Assembly (NCBI GenBank): GCA_963665975.1
Contig: OY762508.1
Span: 124,001-188,000 of the forward strand
Length of the DNA: 64,000 nt
Direction of reading: 5' to 3'
DNA from: G963665975 sp963665975
Lineage (GTDB): Bacteria; Bacteroidota; Rhodothermia; Rhodothermales; Bin80
Below, one piece after another: positions 56,889 to 64,000 of this stretch. The position numbers and the translations under genes were made by a program. The notes beneath the pieces were generated by a model. It made no database searches, had not been told where the DNA came from, and saw nothing but the letters and a program-made list of their open reading frames with translations. Position 1 is the first letter of the stretch. Each line of letters opens with the position of its first letter.

Positions 56889-57700
56889 ATGAACGGGCTG
56901 AACTTCAATACCTTCCCCCTTGGACGGGCGTGTTGGCTGCCGAGCGTGTTGGTGGCCGTGCTCGCGCTGCTTGCCACGTCGCAACCAGGCGTGGCGCAGC
57001 AGTTCACGCGGCGTACGCAAGCGGTTGGCCTTGAACGGGTCACCTGCACCAACCTTGTGGCCGTGGCCGACTACGTCCGCGATGGCGACCTCGATGTGTA
57101 TTTCGTCGTCAAGGCGTCCTACGACCCAATCGATTCGAAAACGTGGAAACGGTTGTTCGCTAACCGGGGAATGGAACGTGCTCCCTCGTTACGACGACGC
57201 CGGGCCTGGCCGGGCGAGACTCCAGCACCGTGTTCAATCCGGTGGGCATTAAAATGGGAGCCGCGTGGGGCGATTACGACACCGATGGATGGCCCGACCC
57301 TTGTCTAACGCACTTGGGGCCCAACCAATTCTTACACAACAATGGCGACGACACATTCACCGACGTCACCCGGCAGGCCGGCGTGGCCGGCGGTAAAACG
57401 CAACTCAATAGCAGTGCGCTCTGGTTCGATTATGACCGCGTCGGCGATCTGGACCTCTACGTCAGCAACTGGGAGGATACGGTCCTCCAGGCCAGCGACA
57501 GGGATACGGGAAACTGGCTGCATGAGAACCTCGGCGATAGGACATTCCTGGACGTCTCCCAGGCGAGCGGGTCTGGCCGATCCAGGCCTGACCTGGACGA
57601 GCGTGGCCCTCGACGCAAATCACGACGGCCTGCTGGATGTCTATCCGGCAAATGACTTCGGCCCGAATACGATTTATCTCAACTTTACATGCTGTTGTAA
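56889..57700 (+). pseudogene. VCBS/FG-GAP repeat protein (CRTAC1-like), two frameshifts, 3' truncated
   Basis: After a run of nine T, ATG 56889 begins a signal peptide (WLPSVLVAVLALLATSQPGVAQ) and a first repeat (VAVADYVRDGDLDVYFV). Near 57165 the frame shifts to give VGIKMGAAWGDYDTDGWPD and FLHNNGDDTFTDVTRQAGV, then LWFDYDRVGDLDLYVSNW. Near 57565 a second shift gives TSVALDANHDGLLDVYPAND. The Asp-rich repeats are beta-propeller blades with calcium sites, typical of secreted VCBS proteins, normally over 500 residues with a C-terminal ASPIC/UnbV domain that is missing here. Surface adhesion or carbohydrate-related roles are usual guesses. Confidence 0.75.
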
Positions 57701-57872
57701 CGTGCGAAACTGGGTCGACTGCATATGCAGACTTTCCCTGAACACGCAGAAACTCTTATCCAATCTGTATGTACGCAGGCGGCTCATCCGTCGTATGTTT
57801 ACGATGCGGAATGCACCCTGTGCAGAAAACGATGCGCCGCCATCCGCACTATCGCAAGCAGAGTAATAGGAA

Positions 57873-58904
57873 ATGGCAAAAAGGAGGTCACGAGTCACCA
57901 TATATGACGTGGCAGATCGAGCCAAAGTGGCTATTTCTACCGTGTCCCGCGTACTGAATGATTCACCCGATGTCTCCGATCGGACGCGGCAGCGTGTACT
58001 GGAAGCCATCGACGCCCTGAAATTCCGTCCCCATCGAGTGGCCAAGGCCCTTGCCCAGCAGGTCACGCGTTCGCTTGCGATCGCGATGCCGACGGTCACG
58101 ACGCCGTTCCATAACGAATTACTTAAGGGGCTGCGCGGCGTTCTGGCCGATAAGGATCTCGACCTCCTGCTATTTGATTTGGGATCGCAATCTCCTTTGG
58201 TTCGGCTGTTGACCATGCTCAAGCGTGGCACGGTTGACGGCCTGATCCTGGCAGGGATCCCAGTAGATGTAAGCCTGGCCTCAGAGCTGAAGGCGCTGCA
58301 CTCCCCGGTGGTGCTGGTCGGCCACCACCACACCCATTTCGACTGCTATTACTGGGAAAACGAAACGGGAGCAAAGACGGCCATTGCCCACCTGGTAGAA
58401 CGCGGTCACACGCGTATCGGCATGATCCGCGCATATACAGATAGCTATATGCAACAACTGCGTATTCGTGGCTACCGAGAAGCGCTGAAGGAAGCGGGCC
58501 TGCCCATTGACGAGGAGCTGATCCAGAGCGGAAAAACGGAGAAACACGCCGGATTTAGCGAGGAGCACGGATACGAAGCCATGCAACGATTACTTGAAAT
58601 CGATCCTCCGGTAACGGCTGTCTTCGCCAGTAGTGACGTGCAAGCCATCGGTGCCTGGCTGGCCATACGAGAGGCCGGCAGGCGGGTCCCGGAAGACGTC
58701 GCTTTGGTCGGCTACGACGACATAAAGACGAGTACCTACGTCGGACTGTCCAGCGTCGCCCAGAACATGGAGGACGTTGGCTGCAACGCCGCTGAACGAT
58801 TGCTCTGGCGCCTGGATAACCCCGGGACCAAAGAGCGGATTGACCATCGTGTTACCCCCACACTCCACATCCGGGATTCAAGCGCATTCAAGCGAACCGT
58901 ATAA
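57873..58904 (+). CDS. LacI-family transcriptional regulator
   Basis: This 343-residue protein starts VTIYDVADRAKVAISTVSRVL, the helix-turn-helix and hinge-helix opening of LacI/GalR regulators. A periplasmic-binding-protein-like effector domain follows (AMPTVTTPFHNELLKGL, GLILAGIPVD, VLVGHHH, VFASSDVQAIGAWLAIREAG, PEDVALVGYDD). It probably binds an operator and releases it on a sugar or purine ligand. It ends 4 bases before the purC start, which suggests co-transcription. E. coli PurR is a LacI-family purine regulator, so control of purine genes is one possibility; control of the nearby sugar genes is the other. The start ATG follows AAATAGGAAATGG, a weak ribosome site. Confidence 0.9.
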   Translation: MAKRRSRVTIYDVADRAKVAISTVSRVLNDSPDVSDRTRQRVLEAIDALKFRPHRVAKALAQQVTRSLAIAMPTVTTPFHNELLKGLRGVLADKDLDLLLFDLGSQSPLVRLLTMLKRGTVDGLILAGIPVDVSLASELKALHSPVVLVGHHHTHFDCYYWENETGAKTAIAHLVERGHTRIGMIRAYTDSYMQQLRIRGYREALKEAGLPIDEELIQSGKTEKHAGFSEEHGYEAMQRLLEIDPPVTAVFASSDVQAIGAWLAIREAGRRVPEDVALVGYDDIKTSTYVGLSSVAQNMEDVGCNAAERLLWRLDNPGTKERIDHRVTPTLHIRDSSAFKRTV

Positions 58905-58908
58905 CCTC

Positions 58909-59877
58909 ATGCATCAAATGAACAACCAGCTTCTTCACGACCAACTCAGCCGCACGCTCCGCAGTACACACTTTGCCGATCTTGGTGTACGCTACCAGGG
59001 AAAGGTCCGCGACACATACCAGCAGGACGACCAGCTCATACTGGTAACGACCGACCGCATTTCCGCTTTCGACCATGTTCTCGGGCAGACTATGCCCTTT
59101 AAGGGACAAGTGCTGAACCAGTTGGCAGCATATTTCTTCGACTCCACGCAGGATATTGTCCCAAACATGGTGCGTTCGGTGCCGGATCCGAATGTGACGG
59201 TGGCCATGCAGTGCGCCCCCACGCAACTGGAATTCGTAGTCCGCGCCTACCTGGTAGGGCACGCCTGGCGGACGTATCGCAGCGGAGCACGAATCCTGTG
59301 CGGCAAAACTTTGCCGGAAGGGCTGCGACAAAATGATCGGCTGCCCACACCGATCCTCACTCCTACGACAAAAGCACATGAAGGCCATGACGAGGATATC
59401 AGCCGGGAGGAAGCCATCGCGCAAGGCCTAATTGAAGCTGACACATTTGACCGGCTGGAGGCCACCGCACTGGCGTTATTTCAACGCGGAACCGATATGG
59501 CCGCCAATAGAGGGCTTATCCTGGTAGATACCAAATATGAATTCGGCCAGACTCCAGATGGCGCCTACGTCCTGATCGATGAGGTGCACACCCCCGATTC
59601 GTCACGCTACTTTTACACCGAACCATACGAGCGATTGCTCAGCCAGGGTGAGCCGCAAAAGCAGCTGTCAAAGGAATTCGTTCGTAAGTGGCTCATGGAA
59701 AACGGGTTTTCCGGCAAGGAAGGGCAGACACTCCCGGACGTGCCGGACGCGTTCCGGGTAGAGGTTGCGGCGCGCTATATTGAGCTCTATGAGACCGTCA
59801 CCGGCATGACATTCGAACCGGACACGCACCCGGATCCGACCGCGCGGATTCACGACGCAATAAAAGCCGCCCGTTAG
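58909..59877 (+). CDS. purC: Phosphoribosylaminoimidazole-succinocarboxamide synthase
   Basis: From ATG 58909 the protein has 322 residues (a second ATG at 58918 is close by). SAICAR synthase motifs are clear: VRYQGKVRDTY near the start, DRISAFDHVLGQTMPFKG, RAYLVGHAWRTY, LPTPILTPTTKAHEGHDEDIS and LILVDTKYEFG with EVHTPDSSRYF. It condenses CAIR with aspartate in purine synthesis, using ATP, in the cytoplasm. The length fits the longer SAICAR synthase group. It follows the LacI-type regulator by 4 bases and is convergent with moaE. Confidence 0.95.
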   Translation: MHQMNNQLLHDQLSRTLRSTHFADLGVRYQGKVRDTYQQDDQLILVTTDRISAFDHVLGQTMPFKGQVLNQLAAYFFDSTQDIVPNMVRSVPDPNVTVAMQCAPTQLEFVVRAYLVGHAWRTYRSGARILCGKTLPEGLRQNDRLPTPILTPTTKAHEGHDEDISREEAIAQGLIEADTFDRLEATALALFQRGTDMAANRGLILVDTKYEFGQTPDGAYVLIDEVHTPDSSRYFYTEPYERLLSQGEPQKQLSKEFVRKWLMENGFSGKEGQTLPDVPDAFRVEVAARYIELYETVTGMTFEPDTHPDPTARIHDAIKAAR

Positions 59878-59918
59878 TGCATCGGCAGGTGGCCATTGAT
59901 TTACCGGTCATCCTGCCT

Positions 59919-60365
59919 TCATTTGGTGACATCCGGCGGCTTTGGACCCTCGATCCACTCCTCCGTGCCGTCGGCGAAGAATTCGCGCTTCCAGATCGGC
60001 ACCTGTTGCTTTAACGTGTCGATCAGAAACCGGCATGCGTCAAAGGCATCGCTGCGATGGGGCGTGGCGACGCCAATGATCACGCTCGCCTCCGCCAACG
60101 GCACAACACCCAACCGGTGATGTACCAAAAGGCGTTTTATCGGCCACCGCCTGCAGGCCACATCGGCAAACCGCTCGATTTCCTTCAACGCCATCGGCCT
60201 GTAACAATCATACTCCAGCCGTATCGTTTCCCTGGAGCCGGTCCACTGCCGCGTTGTTCCCGCAAACATATCAATGCCACCGGCATCGGGAGTCTGCAGA
60301 AAGGAAAACGATGCCGCTACCTCAAGCGGGGTATCGAATAAGGCTATCCACCGGTTGTCGTCCAT
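59919..60365 (-). CDS. moaE: Molybdopterin synthase catalytic subunit
   Basis: At 148 residues, this protein has the MoaE pattern: GGIDMFAGTTRQW near the start, LEYDCYRPMALKEIERFA, VHHRLGVVPLAEASVIIGV, HRSDAFDACRFLIDTLK and VPIWKREFFADGTEEW with the catalytic Lys residues (about 119 and 126). Two subunits join with MoaD to insert sulfur into precursor Z, making molybdopterin. It lies 13 bases downstream of moaD, so they are co-transcribed. Their product would supply the molybdenum hydroxylase at 22-25 kb. Confidence 0.95.
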   Translation of the reverse strand: MDDNRWIALFDTPLEVAASFSFLQTPDAGGIDMFAGTTRQWTGSRETIRLEYDCYRPMALKEIERFADVACRRWPIKRLLVHHRLGVVPLAEASVIIGVATPHRSDAFDACRFLIDTLKQQVPIWKREFFADGTEEWIEGPKPPDVTK

Positions 60366-60378
60366 TTCCTGTAATCGC

Positions 60379-60627
60379 TCAGCCGCCGCTAACGGGTGTA
60401 ATCAGAGCCACTTCATCCTCGACGCCAACCACGCGGTCTTCCGATACGTACTCGTGATTGACTGCGATGCGGACGACACCGCGATAATCAGCAAACGCCG
60501 GATAGTCTGTGGTCAATTGATCCAGAAGCGCCGCTCCCGTAGTCGGTGACGGCATTTCAACACAGAGCGTCCCCTCCCCCATTCGCTGCCTCAGCACACT
60601 GAAAAGCAAAATCCGAAACGTGGCCAT
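60379..60627 (-). CDS. moaD: Molybdopterin synthase sulfur-carrier subunit
   Basis: From ATG 60627 the protein has 82 residues, opening ATFRILLFSVLRQRMGEGTL and ending VEDEVALITPVSGG. The C-terminal Gly-Gly is the thiocarboxylate-bearing end of MoaD, and the beta-grasp pattern and length fit. A TTG at 60639 is an alternative start. It is activated by a MoeB-type enzyme and donates sulfur within the MoaD-MoaE complex. No other cofactor genes (moaA, moaC, moeA) are in the window. Confidence 0.92.
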   Translation of the reverse strand: MATFRILLFSVLRQRMGEGTLCVEMPSPTTGAALLDQLTTDYPAFADYRGVVRIAVNHEYVSEDRVVGVEDEVALITPVSGG

Positions 60628-60671
60628 TGGTCTTCCCAAAACATCTGGCGTATGGGCGGTTTCGTACGGAA

Positions 60672-61922
60672 TCAGTTGAATCGTATCACCCGCACTGGTT
60701 CAATTCGCGCAGCGACACGAGCAGGAATATACGCAGCCAGACCGCACAGGATGAGCGATATGACACCCACCAGCAAGAAGTCAACCGGATTGAGCGCCAC
60801 AGGCGCCGTGGTCATGTAGTAGGTCTCTGCCGGCAGAGGAATAAGGTCATAGCGCTGTTGCAACAGGGCCAGGACGAGTGCTACGCCCAGCCCAATCGAC
60901 GTCCCCACAGTGCCGATGAGCAGCCCGAGTCGCAGGAAGAGATGCCGGAGGGCTTGCCTGGAGGCGCCCATACTTGCGAATACACCGATTTCTCGAGTCT
61001 TTTCGAGGATGATCATCAGCAGAATTCCGATGATGTTGAAGGCCGCAACCAGAATCATGATGCCGATAACAACCGGAATGATCGCCTCCTGTAGGTTGAC
61101 CCAGGCGAACAAACCGTGGTATATCTGGAATATGGTTCGCGCCATGATCGGAACGCCGTAGGTGTCTTCAATATCACGCGCTACCTCGCCCGCCGCATGG
61201 ACGTCGGCAAGCATCAGATCGAGCCTCGTAACCTCGGTGGCCGCATACGCAAACAGATCGCGCGCCACTTCAAGATCAGCAAAGACATAGGTCGCATCGA
61301 AGTCTGCCAGCGATGTCTCGTAGACGCCCGTTATCTGGAACTGCTTTACGCGTGGCCGTGCGGCCAACATGGATGTTGGCCCGCCTTCTGTTCGCATATT
61401 GCGTGTCGAAAACACCGTGACGGGGTCTCCCACTTGCAGACCCAGTTCCCGAGCGAGCGTGGCTCCAACAACCAGTGCGTTGCGGCCGGCGCTGTCGGTC
61501 TGGAGAGCCGCCTCACCGTCCACGATATGATCTCGCAGGTATGTCGGAAGAGCATCGGTGCCCCAAAGACTTACGCCATCGATTTGCGATCTGGACCGTC
61601 TCAGGAGCGCAAATTCCGTCACCACGGGATGAATCCTGGCTATGGCATCGTGATCCTCCAACCTGAGCAGCAGATCATCGGCATTTTCCAGCGGCGCATA
61701 CCTCATGCTTTCTATCTGCACATGGGCGCCGAAGCCGATAATCTTGGCCTCAATCTCCTGGCCAAACCCGCGCACGATGGCCAGCGCCAGCAGCAATGCT
61801 CCGGTACCGATTGCAACGCCGCCTATGGCAACAATGGTTATGAAGCGCAGGAACCCAAATCCCTGGCCTCGGCCCCGCGCGCCGAGCAGGTATCGTAGGG
61901 CTACGAAATGATGGAATGACAA
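60672..61922 (-). CDS. LolC/LolE-like lipoprotein-releasing ABC permease (FtsX family)
   Basis: This 416-residue protein has an N-terminal membrane helix (ITIVAIGGVAIGTGALLLALAI with GFGQEIEAKIIGFGAHV after it), a large periplasmic MacB-like domain to about residue 265, and three C-terminal helices. The last part includes AFNIIGILLMIILEKTREIGVFASMGAS, the FtsX-type signature. This order matches LolC/LolE, which extract lipoproteins from the inner membrane for transfer to the outer membrane. The ATPase partner (LolD) is not adjacent. With many lipoproteins in the window a housekeeping role is likely. Confidence 0.85.
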   Translation of the reverse strand: MSFHHFVALRYLLGARGRGQGFGFLRFITIVAIGGVAIGTGALLLALAIVRGFGQEIEAKIIGFGAHVQIESMRYAPLENADDLLLRLEDHDAIARIHPVVTEFALLRRSRSQIDGVSLWGTDALPTYLRDHIVDGEAALQTDSAGRNALVVGATLARELGLQVGDPVTVFSTRNMRTEGGPTSMLAARPRVKQFQITGVYETSLADFDATYVFADLEVARDLFAYAATEVTRLDLMLADVHAAGEVARDIEDTYGVPIMARTIFQIYHGLFAWVNLQEAIIPVVIGIMILVAAFNIIGILLMIILEKTREIGVFASMGASRQALRHLFLRLGLLIGTVGTSIGLGVALVLALLQQRYDLIPLPAETYYMTTAPVALNPVDFLLVGVISLILCGLAAYIPARVAARIEPVRVIRFN

Positions 61923-62630
61923 CTAACCGTGCCGAGCGTGTGAGAATGCTGGCCCTCTCACGCCTGGAATGCCGCTAGGTTCATACGCGGTGCCATTGGC
62001 ATCTGGATGCAGGACGCTGCAAGAAAAGAACAGGCCTTCCGGTCCGGCAGCTTCCGCAATTCCACTGTGGACGGACCATGTGCTACTGTTCGTCTTCCCG
62101 GAATAACTCCTGATTTAATGCCTAATTGTACTCCATCACCCACGTATCAATCATGAAGAAATTCCAAGCATCCCAGCCAATGCGCTGTGATTTAGTGCTC
62201 TTCCGACATCCAAGGGCCTATTGGATCTCTTTTGGATCTTCTCTGCTCCAACATTCGATCGTTCATTGCCATTAGAGTCGTCTAAGATCCCCAGTATTAA
62301 AATAGATCAAGTGCCCATCAACGCAATCGTTTTCGATCCCAAATCAAGGGATGGCATACCCACAGATCTGCGTGGACTACTCCATATTCCAATGATGTAC
62401 GCCACATAATCTGCTTTGAAGATTGCCACGCAAGCGCGGCGAATGCAAGTCTCCTAAGCAGATGGACACCTAGATAGTCCTTGCATCGAGTTGCAAAGAG
62501 CTTGCAGAAGTCTTGTTTTATTGTTACCGTTAACATAAAGGCCTCCACATTATAGTGCGTGCAACAAATGAGGGGGCCTCCATCATTGCGCGCCCGAATC
62601 GGGTACGAATCAATCCAGACACACGGTGAT
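61923..62630. other. Intergenic region upstream of the SusC-like gene
   Basis: These 708 bases lie between divergent genes and contain no frame I can support. The right half is A+T-rich and probably carries the promoter of the receptor gene. A short imperfect hairpin (GCGTGTGAGA / TCTCACGC, about 61938-61965) lies just upstream of the LolC/E-like gene. No RNA gene was recognised. Confidence 0.5.
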
Positions 62631-64000
62631 ATGGACGCTGAACGCCACTGTAAGACATCCGGGCTACCGGCTCTCCTCGTGCTGTGCATCGGCCTGGCAG
62701 TGCAGCCGGCATATGGCGGGTCGTGGGACTCGTTCGCATGGAATCCAGATGTGACCATCACGGGCACCGTGACGGACGCCGACGGGGATCCCCTGAGCGG
62801 TGCGACCGTGCGCGCCGCGGACACCAATATTGGAACCGCCACTAATATCGACGGCATCTACGTTATTACCGTTCCCGATGACGCGACGACTCTCGTGTTC
62901 TCGTTCGTAAGCTTCGTCACGCAGGAAGTGGCGATAGACGGAAGGACTGTCATTGATGTGATTATGGAGGAAGACGTGGCGAGGCTCGAGGAAGTGGTCG
63001 TCACGGGGTATGGAACGCAGTTGCGAAAGGACATCACCGGATCAATTGCCTCCGTTTCGGCTACGGATGTCGCGTCGCGGCCCGTCGCCTCGGTGGAGAA
63101 GGCCCTGCAAGGCCTCGTACCCGGGCTCAACGTGGCCGATCGCAGTGCCAATCCGGGTGATCTGGCGCAGATCTCGATCCGCGCTATCGGATCCCTGTCG
63201 GCAGGCTACGAGCCCCTGTGGGTAATCGACGGGTTTCCGACCGACCAGCGGAACGCCCAGATGCTCAATCCCGCGGATATCGAATCGATCGATGTACTCA
63301 AGGATGCCTCGGCGACGGCCATCTACGGCTCACGAGGAGCAAACGGCGTCATCATCGTCACCACGAAGTCTGGCCGCATAGGAACGGCCCAGATCAATTT
63401 CGACATGGGCGCCGGCGTGTCGAGTATCCCGAGGAGCGCACGTTTCGAAATGCTCAATGCCGAGGAATACGTCCAATTCCATACTGAACGGAACGGCGGC
63501 ACGACACCCGACTGGATTTCGAGCGTGTGGGACGGCTCCACCGATACGGACTGGCAGGATGAAGTTTATCAAACATCGGCATTTCACAACTGGTCCCTCT
63601 CCGCGCACGGAGGAACCGAAAAAGTCTCCTATCTGCTCTCGGGCAGCTATACGGAAGAATCCGGCGTCATACCCGGCGAGGGGTATAACAAGATCGGAGC
63701 TCGTGTCAAACTGGACTATCGTCCCAACGACAGGATCACCTTCGGGTTGAATGTGGCCCCGAGTGTGTCCAAGATCCTTAAATCCAGCCGACCCAGCGAG
63801 GATGGAAGCGACTGGAGGTCTTCGTGGGCTCAGGCCATACTGCTTCCCCCCATCATCCCCGTGTCCAATCCCGACGGATCCTATGCGATCGGCAGCTACG
63901 TGCCGGGCAATTTCCCGATCGGCAACCCCTTGGAAACCATCGAGCACTACAAACGCACGAATGACCTGTTCAGAATGCTGGGTGGCATAAGCCTGATGGT
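62631..64000 (+). CDS. SusC/RagA-family TonB-linked outer-membrane receptor, 3' end cut by window edge
   Basis: An open frame runs from ATG 62631 off the right edge (456 codons). A signal peptide (LPALLVLCIGLAVQPAYG) is followed by a CarboxypepD_reg-like domain (ITGTVTDADGDPLSGATVRA). The family-defining LEEVVVTGYGTQLRKDITGS comes next, then the plug domain (ALQGLVPGLNVADRSANPG, PLWVIDGFP, DIESIDVLKDASATAIYGSR, GANGVIIVTTKSG) and the first barrel strands. SusC-type receptors import oligosaccharides or peptides together with a SusD lipoprotein, expected just beyond the edge. Complete members are about 1000 residues, so just under half is visible. It appears intact in the visible part. Confidence 0.93.
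   Translation, partial: MDAERHCKTSGLPALLVLCIGLAVQPAYGGSWDSFAWNPDVTITGTVTDADGDPLSGATVRAADTNIGTATNIDGIYVITVPDDATTLVFSFVSFVTQEVAIDGRTVIDVIMEEDVARLEEVVVTGYGTQLRKDITGSIASVSATDVASRPVASVEKALQGLVPGLNVADRSANPGDLAQISIRAIGSLSAGYEPLWVIDGFPTDQRNAQMLNPADIESIDVLKDASATAIYGSRGANGVIIVTTKSGRIGTAQINFDMGAGVSSIPRSARFEMLNAEEYVQFHTERNGGTTPDWISSVWDGSTDTDWQDEVYQTSAFHNWSLSAHGGTEKVSYLLSGSYTEESGVIPGEGYNKIGARVKLDYRPNDRITFGLNVAPSVSKILKSSRPSEDGSDWRSSWAQAILLPPIIPVSNPDGSYAIGSYVPGNFPIGNPLETIEHYKRTNDLFRMLGGISLM

Noticed and set aside
59878..59918. Bidirectional intrinsic terminator between purC and moaE
   Set aside because: A GGCAGG/CCTGCC pair is present but the stem is imperfect and there is no clear T-run, so it was not listed as a feature.
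62318..62857. 179-codon minus-strand frame upstream of and overlapping the SusC-like gene
   Set aside because: It is antisense to the signal peptide and first domain of the receptor and has no recognisable features.

Overview
The window looks like a chromosomal segment of a marine or host-associated Rhodothermales-type bacterium (Bacteroidota/Rhodothermota). The evidence is type IX secretion (T9SS) sorting tails containing NPF or PNP motifs, a PorV/PorQ-family protein, a TonB receptor with a carboxypeptidase-like N-terminal domain, a SusC/RagA receptor cut by the right edge, and DUF5060-type glycosidases. The taxonomy is inferred from gene families only. At least a dozen reading frames are broken by frameshifts, nonsense codons or truncation, and transposon remnants are common, so the genome appears to be eroding or rearranging.

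Region 1 (1-13.2 kb) is a defence and mobility island: a PHP-SMC-like ATPase cut by the left edge, a tyrosine recombinase, a frameshifted DUF433 antitoxin, an FRG-domain protein, a zinc-ribbon plus HEPN-like pair (broken), a decayed T9SS cargo, a broken AlbA_2/HATPase-type protein, and an intact McrBC restriction pair. Region 2 (13.7-18.0 kb) is a compact, visibly G+C-rich polyamine-type ABC importer operon (potA, potD, potB, potC order). Region 3 (18.5-27 kb) holds a broken Fic gene, a lipoprotein, a molybdenum hydroxylase pair (IorA/IorB-like), a sugar-ABC ATPase and an IS21 istB remnant.

Region 4 (27-40.7 kb) is the envelope and secretion region: lipoproteins, a dead alpha-glucuronidase-like gene, and an apparent operon of TonB receptor, PorV-like protein, very large secreted protein and parvulin chaperone, preceded by two broken T9SS cargo genes. 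Region 5 (42-56 kb) is a carbohydrate module: a D-lyxose isomerase-type cupin (plus a second copy killed by TGA), two TIM-barrel epimerase/isomerases, a CotH/lamin-tail T9SS protein, an MFS sugar-acid-type transporter and two tandem DUF5060 glycosidases. A similar 30-bp repeat motif lies upstream of three of these genes.

The most unusual object is at 48788-50095. It is a TnpB-only element with 28-bp terminal inverted repeats and a perfect 8-bp target duplication, inserted in the effector domain of an IclR-family regulator. Removing the element and one copy of the duplication restores the local IclR frame exactly. Neither terminal inverted repeats nor target duplications are expected for IS200/IS605-type elements. 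Region 6 (56-64 kb) has decayed PepSY and VCBS genes, then housekeeping genes (LacI regulator, purC, moaE, moaD, a LolC/E-like permease) and the SusC-like receptor.
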